Source of the DNA: Methanococcoides methylutens MM1
Lineage (GTDB): Archaea; Halobacteriota; Methanosarcinia; Methanosarcinales; Methanosarcinaceae
Length of the DNA stretch: 64,000 nt
Reading direction: 5' to 3'
Assembly (NCBI RefSeq): GCF_000970325.1
Contig: NZ_CP009518.1
Span: 992,001-1,056,000, forward strand
How positions within the stretch are numbered: the stretch's first letter is position 1; every line of letters starts with the position of its first letter. The translations under genes and the position numbers were made by a program. The notes under the pieces are model-generated. The model saw only the letters and a program-made list of their open reading frames with translations. It was not told the DNA's origin and ran no database searches. Positions 18,316 to 27,897 of the stretch are shown here, in pieces.

Positions 18316-20232
18316 ATGCAATATAGTTTGGGTATAGATGCAGGTGGAACGTATACGGATGCTATCCTGGTGAGGGATTCGGACAGGCTGGTTGTAACTT
18401 CCAATAAGGCCTTGACCACATATCCTGACCTGATCGAGGGAATTAAGAATGCCATAGATGGTATCGATGAGAGTTATCTGGAAAAAGTGAAACTTGTATC
18501 GCTTTCTACAACACTTGCTACAAATACTGTTCTGGAAGATACAGGTTATCCTGTAGGTCTTATTCTTGCGGGTGACCATAATGTCGAAAAAGATTTTCCG
18601 ACAAATGATATCCTTTTTGTTTCAGGTGGCCATGATCATATGGGTGAAGAAATGGCGCCACTGGACGTCGAGTCGGTGAAGCATTTTGTGCAGCGGGTTC
18701 AGGACAACGTATCCGCATTTGCCGTGTCTTCACATTTCAGCATACGCAATCCTGAGCACGAATTGCGCGTAAAAGAACTTATCATGAAACTTACCGATAA
18801 GCCGGTGGTATGCGGCCATGAACTTTCCCAGGACATTGGTGCCTATGAAAGATCGGTGACAGCTTACCTGAATGCACAGCTGCTTCCAGTTGGAAAGCAT
18901 TTCATAAACGCGATCATAGCCGAGATGAAGAGAAGACGAATGAATGCCCGGCTTATCATGCTCAAATGTGATGGCTCGGTGGTTGGTATCAGGGATGCAC
19001 TTGAAAGACCCATTGAGACTATCTTCTCAGGACCGGCTGCGAGCCTGATAGGTGCATCCTATCTTGCTGAAATAGGCACCTGTGCTGTTGTAGACGTTGG
19101 TGGAACGAGTACTGATGTTTCCATGCTTTATGAAAATGTACCGGACCTTAGTGATGCAGGAGCAGTTGTTGGTGGATGGCAGACAAAGGTAAAGGCTATT
19201 CACATGGAGACCTCTGCAATGGGCGGAGACAGTCATATCTGGACAAAAGACAAAAAGGTCTACATAGGACCGAGAAGGGTGGAACCATTATGTCTTGCTG
19301 CTGTTAAATACAAAGGATTTCTTGAAAAACTAAAGAGGACAGTGGTTCCTTCACGCAGGCTTTTTGATGAGAACATCCAGCCAACCAAGTTCTTTGTGAG
19401 GACAGAACATGAGATCGTTGACCTGACGGAGAATGAGGAGATGGTCTTATCAGTAATAGGTTCAGATCCCGTTTCCTTCGATGAGATGTCCACAGTATTG
19501 AAAAAACCTCCATCTTCCTTTGTGTTGAGTTCCCTGATAAAGAAAAGGCTTATTCAGGCGATCGGATTTACCCCTACAGATGTATTGCATGTTCTGGGCG
19601 AGTATGACGAGTGGAACTCCGAGGCCTCCAAGCTGGGTGCGGATGTCATTGCAAAGCTCAATAACACAGGCAAGTATGAGCTTTCAGCTTCCCTGAAAAA
19701 AAGGTTTGCCAGGAATATGGCTTTCGGACTGATGTCTTATCTCCTGCCAGGGGTGGATGGGTCTGGCATTGAAATGATAGTTGATGGGAAGTTCAAGGCA
19801 AAGTTCGATGTGGAAGTTCCGGTGGTTCTGTTGGGTGGTCCTGTAATTGCTTACAAGGACGATGTCAGGTCCTTCATAAATGCTGAGGTAATTGTTCCGG
19901 ATCATGCTGAAGTTGGAAATGCGGCAGGAGCACTTTTTGGAAAAGGCATCAAGAGGATCGAGATAATGATAAAGCCCGAATCTGTGAACAATCCTGACAG
20001 GGACTTCTTTGTCTTCTCTCCCGACGGAAGGCTGAAGTTTGATACGTATGTGCAGGCATTATCGTTTGCCAATGACCATGGCAGATCGCTTACCTATAGT
20101 TACATGAGTGAATGTGGCATCAGGGAAAGTAACGTTAACGTGACGGTGACAGAAAAGCATGTTTCACCTGAAGGATGGCGTCATCCTCCGATGGAATCTA
20201 AACTAACCTTTGTTGGTGTAGGTATAATCTGA
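18316..20232 (+). CDS. Second hydantoinase/oxoprolinase-family ASKHA protein
   Basis: This 638-residue paralogue of the protein at 7705-9636 shares the same N-terminus (MQYSLGIDAGGTYTDA) and the motifs VVDVGGTSTDVSM, ETSAMGGDSH and GNAAGALFGKG. By eye the two are similar over their full length. Each follows an mtaCB cassette, directly or after two membrane-protein genes. No hydantoinase_B or other catalytic partner is nearby. I infer a methanol-related ATP-dependent function, possibly corrinoid protein activation; a genuine ring-opening amidohydrolase remains the main alternative. The ribosome site is GGTGAT. Confidence 0.75.
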   Translation: MQYSLGIDAGGTYTDAILVRDSDRLVVTSNKALTTYPDLIEGIKNAIDGIDESYLEKVKLVSLSTTLATNTVLEDTGYPVGLILAGDHNVEKDFPTNDILFVSGGHDHMGEEMAPLDVESVKHFVQRVQDNVSAFAVSSHFSIRNPEHELRVKELIMKLTDKPVVCGHELSQDIGAYERSVTAYLNAQLLPVGKHFINAIIAEMKRRRMNARLIMLKCDGSVVGIRDALERPIETIFSGPAASLIGASYLAEIGTCAVVDVGGTSTDVSMLYENVPDLSDAGAVVGGWQTKVKAIHMETSAMGGDSHIWTKDKKVYIGPRRVEPLCLAAVKYKGFLEKLKRTVVPSRRLFDENIQPTKFFVRTEHEIVDLTENEEMVLSVIGSDPVSFDEMSTVLKKPPSSFVLSSLIKKRLIQAIGFTPTDVLHVLGEYDEWNSEASKLGADVIAKLNNTGKYELSASLKKRFARNMAFGLMSYLLPGVDGSGIEMIVDGKFKAKFDVEVPVVLLGGPVIAYKDDVRSFINAEVIVPDHAEVGNAAGALFGKGIKRIEIMIKPESVNNPDRDFFVFSPDGRLKFDTYVQALSFANDHGRSLTYSYMSECGIRESNVNVTVTEKHVSPEGWRHPPMESKLTFVGVGII

Positions 20233-20326
20233 AATCGAATGTGTCTTCCAAAATAGGAGTTAATTTCCATACTTTCCATTTTAGTTCACAGAATTAATTT
20301 AATCCTGTATTGAAATAAAATAAATA

Positions 20327-20352
20327 GCTCCTGATATTCATCTTTCAGGAGC
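20327..20352 (-). terminator. Terminator of the COG0523 GTPase gene
   Basis: GCTCCTGA at 20327-20334 pairs with TCAGGAGC at 20345-20352. Reading on the minus strand, the stem is followed by a T-rich run (A-rich on the plus strand, 20312-20325). Confidence 0.7.
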
Positions 20353-20376
20353 CCTGAATAAATGAAGGTCACCATC

Positions 20377-21540
20377 TTAATGATGGTGTGAATGTCCGTG
20401 TTCATGGTGGTGATGTGGGTCAAGCTTCTCAATGGCAATTCCATAGCTGTTGAATACATCTGTTGCGAAGTTGTCCACGATCTTCATAAGATCATCTTTT
20501 TCCATGTTTGAGATCGCTGAAAGTATCTTCAACTTGAATGTCTCATTCTCGCCTGTTTCGATCAGTTCCAGTTGTGGTTCTTCAAAGTATGCGGTAACGT
20601 TCATCTTAACTGTATCCGCATCAGAATCAAGGAACATCTTGATGTGGCCTATGAACTCAGGACTATGCTTCATAACCTCTGCCTTTATTTTGGTCATGAT
20701 GTCCCTGGCTATCATCTTTGATCTTTCGATATCTGTTCCATCTTTGATCTTATATTCTGCAGCATAGGTCGCAACACCTGATGCATCGATAGAACTTTCT
20801 GTTTCCTGCTCGTCCTTTATGAGATCCATGTGTTCCTTGCTGACAAGTGAGATTCCATTTGCAGGTGCAATGGATGATTTTCCTGCTTCAGCAGCTTTAG
20901 TTTGCTGAATTTCAGCGCCCGATGACCCATCCCGTATTTCTTCCGGAAATACCATATCCATGAAATCATAGAATTTCTCATCTCTGTCATTTCCGGAGAT
21001 GCGTATCACTTTTGCTTTTTTATTAAGCTGTTGTACGGATTCTTCTATGATGGGTATTTGCAGATTGTCCATAAGGTCGACCTTATTGATGGCAAGAATC
21101 TCTGCATCTTCGATCTGACGTGTTGAGAAATGTTTCATCTCTTTTAGAAGGTGCTTGAACCTGCTTCCATCGATCAGTGTCACAAGTGGTGCGATCTCAG
21201 CTCCCTCTCCCAGGTCCATCAGTTCGATCTCTCTTTTGATAACGTTGGGGAATGCAATTCCGGTAGGCTCAATTATAAGGATATCCGGGTTGTAGGAATT
21301 GTAAAGCGTTATCACTGTTGAGCGTAGTCCCATCTTGAGCGAACAACAAATACATCCGTTAGTGATCTCTTTTGTATCGAAACCGAATTTATTGATGATA
21401 TCACCATCGATCCCGATCTCTCCTATCTCGTTAACAATAATGGCAACCTTGTGCCCTTTGTCCACGAGATACTTTCCAGTATTGATTATCGTGGTGGTCT
21501 TTCCGCTTCCGAGAAAACCGCCAACTACAAGTGTTAGCAT
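20377..21540 (-). CDS. COG0523 (G3E) P-loop GTPase with His-rich tail
   Basis: This 387-residue protein belongs to the CobW/YeiR/Nha3 group of G3E GTPases, several of which are metal chaperones for zinc or cobalt. Visible motifs are Walker A GGFLGSGKTT (7-16), the metal-binding GCICC (Cys63, 65, 66), EPTG, and NKVD. The protein ends in a His-rich stretch (HHHHEHGHSHHH), typical of metal storage or delivery. A Ser/Ala/Glu-rich linker near residues 205-250 separates the GTPase core from the C-terminal domain. It converges on the second ASKHA gene, in a region full of zinc-dependent MtaB genes, so metal delivery to methyltransferases is a reasonable but unproven guess. Confidence 0.85.
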   Translation of the reverse strand: MLTLVVGGFLGSGKTTTIINTGKYLVDKGHKVAIIVNEIGEIGIDGDIINKFGFDTKEITNGCICCSLKMGLRSTVITLYNSYNPDILIIEPTGIAFPNVIKREIELMDLGEGAEIAPLVTLIDGSRFKHLLKEMKHFSTRQIEDAEILAINKVDLMDNLQIPIIEESVQQLNKKAKVIRISGNDRDEKFYDFMDMVFPEEIRDGSSGAEIQQTKAAEAGKSSIAPANGISLVSKEHMDLIKDEQETESSIDASGVATYAAEYKIKDGTDIERSKMIARDIMTKIKAEVMKHSPEFIGHIKMFLDSDADTVKMNVTAYFEEPQLELIETGENETFKLKILSAISNMEKDDLMKIVDNFATDVFNSYGIAIEKLDPHHHHEHGHSHHH

Positions 21541-21683
21541 TTTAGTAGCTCCTCTTTTCTTTTTCAGTAACGTGTCATCCGATCCAAAAATGATACGTTC
21601 TCTCTTTATATGTTCGATATTACTTGTTATTATAGCTTTTGATATTAATTTCAGCTAAAGGAACTGTTATACGAAAGGCGTTG

Positions 21684-22808
21684 TTAATTCGTATCTTGTT
21701 CCGGGGAACGATTAAAAAATAGAGTTGCACCAAACAGCATCCCGGTAGCTATGAATATCGTTACGGTATCAAAAATCCCTGTAAATGCTCCTGCTATAAG
21801 CGGCATCAATGCCAGACCGGCATAAATACAGGTGTTATAGATCCCCATTGCTATCCCATGTTCGATCTTTATGTCAGTGATCGCCAGTGGAAGTCCGAGG
21901 AGCATTATTCCTGACCCAAGACCGATCACCGTGAATCCTGCCATAGGGTAATAGATGGTTAAGAGTATCCCGATCGTCGCTATAATGATCCCTTTTTTGA
22001 TCAGCTCATAATAACTATAGTTAAAGCGTGCTATTGTGAGCGATGAGAACATCGTTGAAATATATAATAGTGATATGGCTATCCCCAGTTCTGTTTTTGT
22101 AAGGGTCCCAATGCTATACTCAGGATAGAGGGAGACCAAGACACCGCTTGACCCTGCAAGCAGGAAAGAGATGATCCATATACTGAGGGAACTTCTGCTG
22201 ATAATGAATGAAAGATAGGCTCTTGCTGACAACACATCTTTTCCTGATAATTCTTCTGAATTCTGTATTCTGGTAGGGCAGACTAGGTAGTAGAATGCGA
22301 AAGCAAGAGTGAAAGCTGTCAGTATAACGAACAGATATATTCCGTATTTGATACCTATCTGCGCAAGATACCCTGTGACCGCGACACCTGCAGCAAGTCC
22401 TCCGTTGAGAAGGAAATTGAACTCTCCTATATAGCGCATCTTTTTTGTGAACAGTGCCAGCCTTGAAAATGCAGCAGGGAAGAATGCACCACAAGATGCT
22501 CCTTCAATAAAGCGTGCCAGCACAAGTATAGTGAAATTGTTCGAGACAGAAATAAAGATTCCTGAGATGAATGAAAGCATCAATCCAAATATAACAAATT
22601 TCATGCTGCAAAACCTGTCACTGAGAATCCCGAAAGGTAGCATGGTGAAAAGTGCCCCCAGAAAAAAAGCTGAATATAAAAGGCTGGTTGATGTAACAGA
22701 TGTTGTCTGGTCTGTAGCTGCGAGCTCTGGCAGTACTGGTACAACTGCATTTGAAAGCCCCATTATGACAAAAACGGAAGAATAGAGTAAGAACCTTTCA
22801 TGATTCAT
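21684..22808 (-). CDS. Major facilitator superfamily transporter
   Basis: This 374-residue protein has about 11-12 hydrophobic helices. The MFS loop 2-3 signature appears as FGILSDRF near residues 58-65, and another motif is RFIEGASCGAFFPA. The substrate cannot be predicted; drug/H+ antiport-like exporters look similar. Its upstream region (22809-22971) shows no relation to the methyltransferase operons. It is transcribed alone, 140 bases after the GTPase gene start on the same strand. Confidence 0.8.
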   Translation of the reverse strand: MNHERFLLYSSVFVIMGLSNAVVPVLPELAATDQTTSVTSTSLLYSAFFLGALFTMLPFGILSDRFCSMKFVIFGLMLSFISGIFISVSNNFTILVLARFIEGASCGAFFPAAFSRLALFTKKMRYIGEFNFLLNGGLAAGVAVTGYLAQIGIKYGIYLFVILTAFTLAFAFYYLVCPTRIQNSEELSGKDVLSARAYLSFIISRSSLSIWIISFLLAGSSGVLVSLYPEYSIGTLTKTELGIAISLLYISTMFSSLTIARFNYSYYELIKKGIIIATIGILLTIYYPMAGFTVIGLGSGIMLLGLPLAITDIKIEHGIAMGIYNTCIYAGLALMPLIAGAFTGIFDTVTIFIATGMLFGATLFFNRSPEQDTN

Positions 22809-22971
22809 GATATTGCCTGTTATTTACAGAGAAGCTAGATAAGCTTTTACATATCATGTTAATGCTTTAAAAAAGCTTTAGCTATTTTTGGAATCAGGCA
22901 CTTTCCAATATAAAGTCTTCACTAAGCGTGTATAGCAATTCATTGTTAGTGGAGTGCCATTTGAAATCTTT

Positions 22972-23196
22972 TTAGCGTAATATCTCGTATTTCTTGTTGA
23001 ATACATATGATCCGATTATGGAAATCATGCCGCTTTTGTGTTTAATTACATAATCACCGGCTTTTCCTTTTAATATTCCCACTGGAGTCCTTACGCTAAA
23101 ATCAGTTTCCATGCGTAGAGCATGGCCAATAGGTGTCTTTATTTTCTGCCTGGCGGCAGAGAGGTTACCCTCAAGACTTTCCTTGAACTGATCCAT
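22972..23196 (-). CDS. Small PGDYG-like domain protein
   Basis: This 74-residue protein has a central segment GKAGDYVIKHKSGMISIIG followed by VFNKKYE. It resembles the small PGDYG-type domain often found in proteins annotated as phage or phosphatase-linked hypotheticals. The function is unknown. The start ATG is preceded by GGGAGGAT on the minus strand, a good ribosome site. It is a stand-alone gene. Confidence 0.65.
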   Translation of the reverse strand: MDQFKESLEGNLSAARQKIKTPIGHALRMETDFSVRTPVGILKGKAGDYVIKHKSGMISIIGSYVFNKKYEILR

Positions 23197-23299
23197 CTGA
23201 ATCCTCCCTTATATATAACAGTATTTTTTAGATAAATACATTGCGTCATATTCAGCCGAAATTATAATAAATTTTGAAATTTAATCTGTTCTTCTATAT

Positions 23300-23725
23300 T
23301 CACATCAAATATCTCAGATCCAGTATGATCGAGATCATTATTGCTATCATCGAGAATATGATGATTATAAGGTAGTTCAGGCGTTCCTTTGAAACTGAAA
23401 GGCTCCACATGATGTACTTTAATCCATCAATGTCCTTTTTTGTAAGTGTCTCATGCTTTTCAATTTTGTCCAGTAGCTCAAGCTCATTCAGAACGCTTGC
23501 ACGACGCTTTGCTATACGATAGCGGTGAGCAAAGAATGCCATGTATCCTATAACTCCGAGATAGAACAGCATGCGTGCAACGTAATCGTTGTAGTAGTCG
23601 GCTATAATTATCACCCTCAAAGCTATTGCAGACACAAGGCCAACCCAGAAATACAGCTGGATGGTTCTGTTGCTATAGCCTTTTGGAATCTTTACATTTG
23701 AGAGGTTTATTTTATAGCTGCACAT
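23300..23725 (-). CDS. Hypothetical membrane protein, three helices
   Basis: This 141-residue protein has predicted transmembrane segments at about 26-44, 50-68 and 117-138, with a charged cytosolic stretch of about 45 residues between the second and third. I do not recognise the family. The length and clean boundaries support a real gene. Neighbours are a PGDYG-like gene downstream and, divergently, a shikimate-kinase-like gene. Confidence 0.6.
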   Translation of the reverse strand: MCSYKINLSNVKIPKGYSNRTIQLYFWVGLVSAIALRVIIIADYYNDYVARMLFYLGVIGYMAFFAHRYRIAKRRASVLNELELLDKIEKHETLTKKDIDGLKYIMWSLSVSKERLNYLIIIIFSMIAIMISIILDLRYLM

Positions 23726-23922
23726 AGGGTTAACTATACTCTCATTCTATATCAGTTTAACCCGCATATTTATATTATACTATTAAGGAAAGCACTTTCC
23801 TTTTACCTTTTATAATTTCTAATGAGTCGAAATCGGTTGTAAATTATCAGTTACTCTCTCTTTTATGAAAATTATTTATCATATCCTGATAATCTTTCAG
23901 GAAATCATTAACGAGTCAAAAC

Positions 23923-24435
23923 ATGAACATCACGCTTATTGGAATGTCGGGTGCCGGCAAGACAACAATTGGGAAATTACTTTCAAAGAAGCTTGGATAT
24001 GGCTTTATTGATATAGACGATCTAATCAAGAAAAGGATCGGCACCGAACTTCAATCATTCATTGACAGTTCCGGAGAGGAAGCATTTCTTGAGGTGGAAG
24101 GACAGGCAGTACTTGACCTAACTCCATCAGGAAACTGTATCATCTCAACAGGAGGAAGCGTGGTTTATTCAGAAGGCGCTATGGAGCATCTGAGTGATAT
24201 CTCAACCATAGTTTACCTTGATGCTCCTTTTGGTAGAATTTCGCGCAGGATTGACCCGTCCAAGAGAGGTGTTGTAGGATTTAAAGACAAGTCTCTAAAG
24301 GAGCTGTACCAGGAGCGTAAGGTGCTTTATGAAAAGTATATGGATGTACATATCAAAGTAAAAAAAGGTGAGCTTAAGGATGCTATTGCAGATCGAGTAA
24401 TTGAAATGTGTTTTAAGGAAAATATGATCTGCTAA
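23923..24435 (+). CDS. Shikimate kinase-like P-loop kinase with altered substrate site
   Basis: This 170-residue protein has the AroK fold: Walker A GMSGAGKTT (7-15), DIDD (31-34), STGGS, a LID-region Arg in SKRGVVG, and ERKVLYEKY. Compared with AroK enzymes, the substrate-binding Arg of the FRxxE motif is replaced by Leu (EEAFLEVE), and the third Gly of GGG is Ser. Many archaea use an unrelated GHMP-type shikimate kinase, so this protein may phosphorylate another small hydroxyl substrate. It is a single gene, divergent from the hypothetical membrane protein and convergent with the UPF0210 gene. Confidence 0.75.
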   Translation: MNITLIGMSGAGKTTIGKLLSKKLGYGFIDIDDLIKKRIGTELQSFIDSSGEEAFLEVEGQAVLDLTPSGNCIISTGGSVVYSEGAMEHLSDISTIVYLDAPFGRISRRIDPSKRGVVGFKDKSLKELYQERKVLYEKYMDVHIKVKKGELKDAIADRVIEMCFKENMIC

Positions 24436-24507
24436 TCCTTTTGCTCTTCGTTATTGTTCCGTTTCTTCTTGCCTTTCGAATTTATGATGTTTCTTCGTTC
24501 TTCTATA

Positions 24508-25869
24508 TCAGTTTGTGAGTGCCTGTATCGGTGCAGGTATCCTTCCACCTCTTCCGATGAACTCATCTGAACTGAATTCGGAAACGGACATTACAGGTGC
24601 ACGTCCCAGAAGTCCACCGTATTCAACATTGTCACCAACTTTCTTTCCGGGTGCAGGTATCAGACGCACAGCGGTTGTCTTCTTGTTGATCATGCCGATT
24701 GCCATCTCATCTGCAATTATTGCTGATACCGTGGATGCACTTGTATCTCCTGGAATTGCTATCATGTCAAGTCCCACAGAGCAGACACTTGTCATAGCTT
24801 CCAGCTTTTCAAGACTTAATGCACCGATCTCCACAGCATGTATCATGCCTGCGTCCTCACTTACCGGTATGAATGCACCACTCAGGCCACCAACATATGA
24901 TGATGCCATAGATCCGCCTTTTTTCACGGCATCGTTGAGAAGGGCAAGGGCTGCTGTTGTCCCGTGGGTCCCGCAGTTCTGGAGTCCCATTGCTTCAAGG
25001 ATAGCGGCCACACTGTCGCCTATTTCCGGTGTAGGTGCCAGGGACAGGTCCACAACTCCAAATTCCACATTTAGACGACGTGAAACCTCCCTTCCAACCA
25101 TCTCTCCCATCCTTGTGATCTTAAAAGCTGTCTTCTTGATGGCTTCCGATATTTCCCCCAGATCAGGATCTTTGAGTTCCCTGATGGTGGAGTTAACTAC
25201 TCCGGGGCCGCTTACTCCAACATTGATCACACAATCAGGTTCACCCACTCCGTGGAATGCACCAGCCATGAACGGGTTATCCTCCGGTGCATTTGCAAAT
25301 ACCACAAGTTTGGCACAGCCGATTCCATCATCATCTTTTGTTGCATCAGCGGTCTTTTTGATTATCTTGCCCATCATTGCCACAGCATCCATGTTGATGC
25401 CCGCCTTTGTTGTAGCCACGTTGATAGATGAGCAGACCTTATTTGTGGTTGCAAGTGCCTGAGGAAGTGAATTGATGAGCTTTATGTCTCCGGGTGTTGC
25501 TCCCTTATGCACAAGGGCGCTGAATCCGCCAATAAAATCGATACCCAGATCTTCTGCTGCACGGTCCAGTGTCTTTGCGATTGATACATAGTCATCCGTA
25601 TCACAACTTTCAGCAACAATGGCTATGGGGGTGACAGCTATGCGCTTATTGATTATTGGTATTCCGTAGAGGTTCTGGATCTCCTCTGTGGTCTTCACAA
25701 GATCCTTAGCATAGCCGGTGATCTTCTCATATATCCTCTCGTTGAGCACATCGATGTTATTGTGAGAGCAACCAAGAAGATTGATCCCCATTGTAACGGT
25801 TCTGATATCGAGATTCTCCGCTTTGATCATTTGGATTGTCTCAAGTATCTCTTCCGGATGGACAAGCAT
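24508..25869 (-). CDS. UPF0210 (DUF711/PFL-like) family protein
   Basis: This 453-residue protein is a close match to the UPF0210 family, which has a glycyl-radical-enzyme-like barrel but no known reaction. Recognisable stretches are [10 protein letters not shown] near the N-terminus, [12 protein letters not shown] and GDTSAST near the C-terminus. It is paired with an ACT-domain gene of the UPF0237 family 13 bases upstream; this pair is conserved across many bacteria and archaea and suggests an amino-acid-responsive unit. The function is unknown. Confidence 0.9.
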   Translation of the reverse strand: MLVHPEEILETIQMIKAENLDIRTVTMGINLLGCSHNNIDVLNERIYEKITGYAKDLVKTTEEIQNLYGIPIINKRIAVTPIAIVAESCDTDDYVSIAKTLDRAAEDLGIDFIGGFSALVHKGATPGDIKLINSLPQALATTNKVCSSINVATTKAGINMDAVAMMGKIIKKTADATKDDDGIGCAKLVVFANAPEDNPFMAGAFHGVGEPDCVINVGVSGPGVVNSTIRELKDPDLGEISEAIKKTAFKITRMGEMVGREVSRRLNVEFGVVDLSLAPTPEIGDSVAAILEAMGLQNCGTHGTTAALALLNDAVKKGGSMASSYVGGLSGAFIPVSEDAGMIHAVEIGALSLEKLEAMTSVCSVGLDMIAIPGDTSASTVSAIIADEMAIGMINKKTTAVRLIPAPGKKVGDNVEYGGLLGRAPVMSVSEFSSDEFIGRGGRIPAPIQALTN

Positions 25870-25882
25870 ATGTCAACCTCCC

Positions 25883-26161
25883 TTAGATCCTGTGCATGAA
25901 GCGGAATGCATCCTCATGCTGTACACGTACTTCCACTCCGAGTTTTTCACCTTCTTCTGACATAGCTTTCTGGAATGCAGTGAGGTCGAAGTTCTCATCC
26001 TTTGCGCCTGCCAGCATTATCATGGTGAACAGGTCTTCCATAAGGGTCTGGCTGATATCAACGATGTTCACATTGAAATCTGCCATTACCTTTGTGATAT
26101 TAGCAACAATGCCTATCTTGTCTATACCGATAACAGTGATTATGAAGCGGGTTGAGGTCAT
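25883..26161 (-). CDS. ACT domain protein, UPF0237 family
   Basis: This 92-residue protein is essentially a single ACT domain (VIGIDKIGIVANITKVMADF at the start), a fold that binds amino acids and regulates metabolic enzymes. It is first in a two-gene operon with the UPF0210 gene. The ATG is preceded by GAGAAGGATAGAG on the minus strand. The ligand is unknown. Confidence 0.9.
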   Translation of the reverse strand: MTSTRFIITVIGIDKIGIVANITKVMADFNVNIVDISQTLMEDLFTMIMLAGAKDENFDLTAFQKAMSEEGEKLGVEVRVQHEDAFRFMHRI

Positions 26162-26351
26162 ATCTCTATCCTTCTCTTAAATGATTGATCGAATGCGATT
26201 CTGAGGACTATACAATGTGATTGATTATAGTTCTTTACCTTTTACAGGGAAAAGTATTCTAAAAATAGCGTAATGGTTTTTCATAAATTCAAGAAGGAAA
26301 TAAAAAATAAATGAATATGTCAGATGATACTGGCATATTCACAAAGCAATT

Positions 26352-26798
26352 TTATTGTTCGGCCATGTCAAAGGTCATGACCTGACCGTTCTCATCAGTA
26401 ATCTTCATGGTTCCATCGATGATTGACATCTCTGATTTGACATTTCCTGAAGCATCATAGCTGGTCCAGATTACCGTTTCACCTTCTTCTGACCAAAGGT
26501 ATTCCACCTTTGCAATATCCTCAGTAACAGGCTCGATATCGACAACTGCTTTGCATAGTGTTACGCCATTAACGACCTCAGTTCCAACGACTTCCATTTC
26601 CAGACTTTCTCCTGTCTGGGGGTTTGATGCCTGCCAGGTAGTTCCCACAGGACACCATTGTTCTTCAGCATCTGTAGGTGTTGTCACAGTTACTTCATAC
26701 TCATCGTCTGTGTAGGTCGTTGTCTCTGAGTCATCTCCTGAACATCCTGCTGCTATCATAGTGATAGCGATCAATAATATTAGCCACAATTTCCTCAT
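26352..26798 (-). CDS. Predicted lipoprotein, unknown function
   Basis: This 148-residue secreted protein has a signal peptide and lipobox (ITMIAAGC at about 12-19), then a Thr/Asp/Glu-rich linker and a beta-rich domain. The domain has two cysteines (EQWCPVG and TLCKAV) that could form a disulfide. The composition suggests a cell-surface domain tethered through the lipobox cysteine. There are no operon partners; an A-rich 110-base gap separates it from the antiporter gene. Confidence 0.65.
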   Translation of the reverse strand: MRKLWLILLIAITMIAAGCSGDDSETTTYTDDEYEVTVTTPTDAEEQWCPVGTTWQASNPQTGESLEMEVVGTEVVNGVTLCKAVVDIEPVTEDIAKVEYLWSEEGETVIWTSYDASGNVKSEMSIIDGTMKITDENGQVMTFDMAEQ

Positions 26799-26908
26799 AA
26801 TAATTCCTCACAAAAAAAATTATGTTTGTTATAATTTAAGCATTGTGGGTTCAGAGTGCACCCCCTCATTTTATGGGAAATAAGGGTAATGCGTGCAATC
26901 GATCCTTT

Positions 26909-27856
26909 TTAATTGTAGAACATGAAAAGGCCTGCAATATAGGCAAAATATGTGATCATGATGACTCCGCCTTCCCACCTTTCAAGCTTCTTCCCTGTAA
27001 TTCCAAATATCACAAGCATTAGCATGATAAGGATCATGACCGGAAAGTCATAGCTAAGGGACTGGTCCAGAATAGGGAGTGTGCGTATCTGTGAAGAGAA
27101 TCCAAGTATCATTGCAATATCCATTGTGTTTGCTCCCAGGATATTGCCGATCGAAAGGTCCTGATGTCCTTTCAAAGTTGCAGAAACAGCAGTTATGAGT
27201 TCAGGAAGGGATGTTCCAAGGGCTACCAGTGTCAGGCCGATGATCATCTCGGGAATGCCTAACCAGGTTGCGATCTCTGTTCCGCTGTCCACAAGTAAGC
27301 GACTGCCGATGACCACACAGGCTGAACCGATCACAAAATAAAATATATCGGTCTTCATTTCTTTCAGGGATAGCTTTTCCCTTTTCTTTTCCGATCCGTT
27401 GAATATTGCGGACTGGAGGCGGTAGTTGTAGTAAAGGAAACCAATGAAGATCACAAGCAATAGCAGGCCATCGATTGCTGTAAGTTCTTTATCCAATGTT
27501 AGAACTATAAGTGTGAGTCCGGAAATGAGCATGATGAAACCTTTATGAATAAATGCCCCATCTTCTATTGGTATTGCCTTGATTGATATGACAACTCCAA
27601 GTGCCAGACCGATATTACATATGGCAGAACCAACTGCATTTCCAATGGTGAGGTGAGTGTGATCCATATATGCAGCGATCGCAGAAACGGTGAATTCTGG
27701 AGCAGTTGTGGCAAAGCTTACAATGGTTGCACCAATGATGATCTTCGGGAGTCCGCTCTTGGTTGAGATCGATACTGCGGACTCGATGAACCAGTCCGCT
27801 CCTTTGGTAATAAGAATAAGGCCTAAAAGGAAAAGTAATAAAGTCGAGATCACCAT
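26909..27856 (-). CDS. Calcium/sodium antiporter, CaCA (YrbG) family
   Basis: This 315-residue integral membrane protein has about ten helices in two inverted repeats. The two alpha-repeat motifs are clear: SFATTAPEF with GNAVGSAICN, and ALGTSLPEL with GNILGANTMD. These Glu and Asn residues bind Ca2+ and Na+ in the family. It probably exports Ca2+ in exchange for Na+, in keeping with a salt-requiring organism. It stands 41 bases downstream of the Usp gene start side and may be cotranscribed with it. Confidence 0.88.
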   Translation of the reverse strand: MVISTLLLFLLGLILITKGADWFIESAVSISTKSGLPKIIIGATIVSFATTAPEFTVSAIAAYMDHTHLTIGNAVGSAICNIGLALGVVISIKAIPIEDGAFIHKGFIMLISGLTLIVLTLDKELTAIDGLLLLVIFIGFLYYNYRLQSAIFNGSEKKREKLSLKEMKTDIFYFVIGSACVVIGSRLLVDSGTEIATWLGIPEMIIGLTLVALGTSLPELITAVSATLKGHQDLSIGNILGANTMDIAMILGFSSQIRTLPILDQSLSYDFPVMILIMLMLVIFGITGKKLERWEGGVIMITYFAYIAGLFMFYN

Positions 27857-27897
27857 GGTCTCCTCTATAGCTTTCCATTACATTTAAATTGAATGTC

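Noticed and set aside
24515-25462. 315-codon plus-strand open frame antisense to UPF0210
   Set aside because: Shadow of the real gene; the Ser/Pro/Ile-rich composition is typical of antisense frames.
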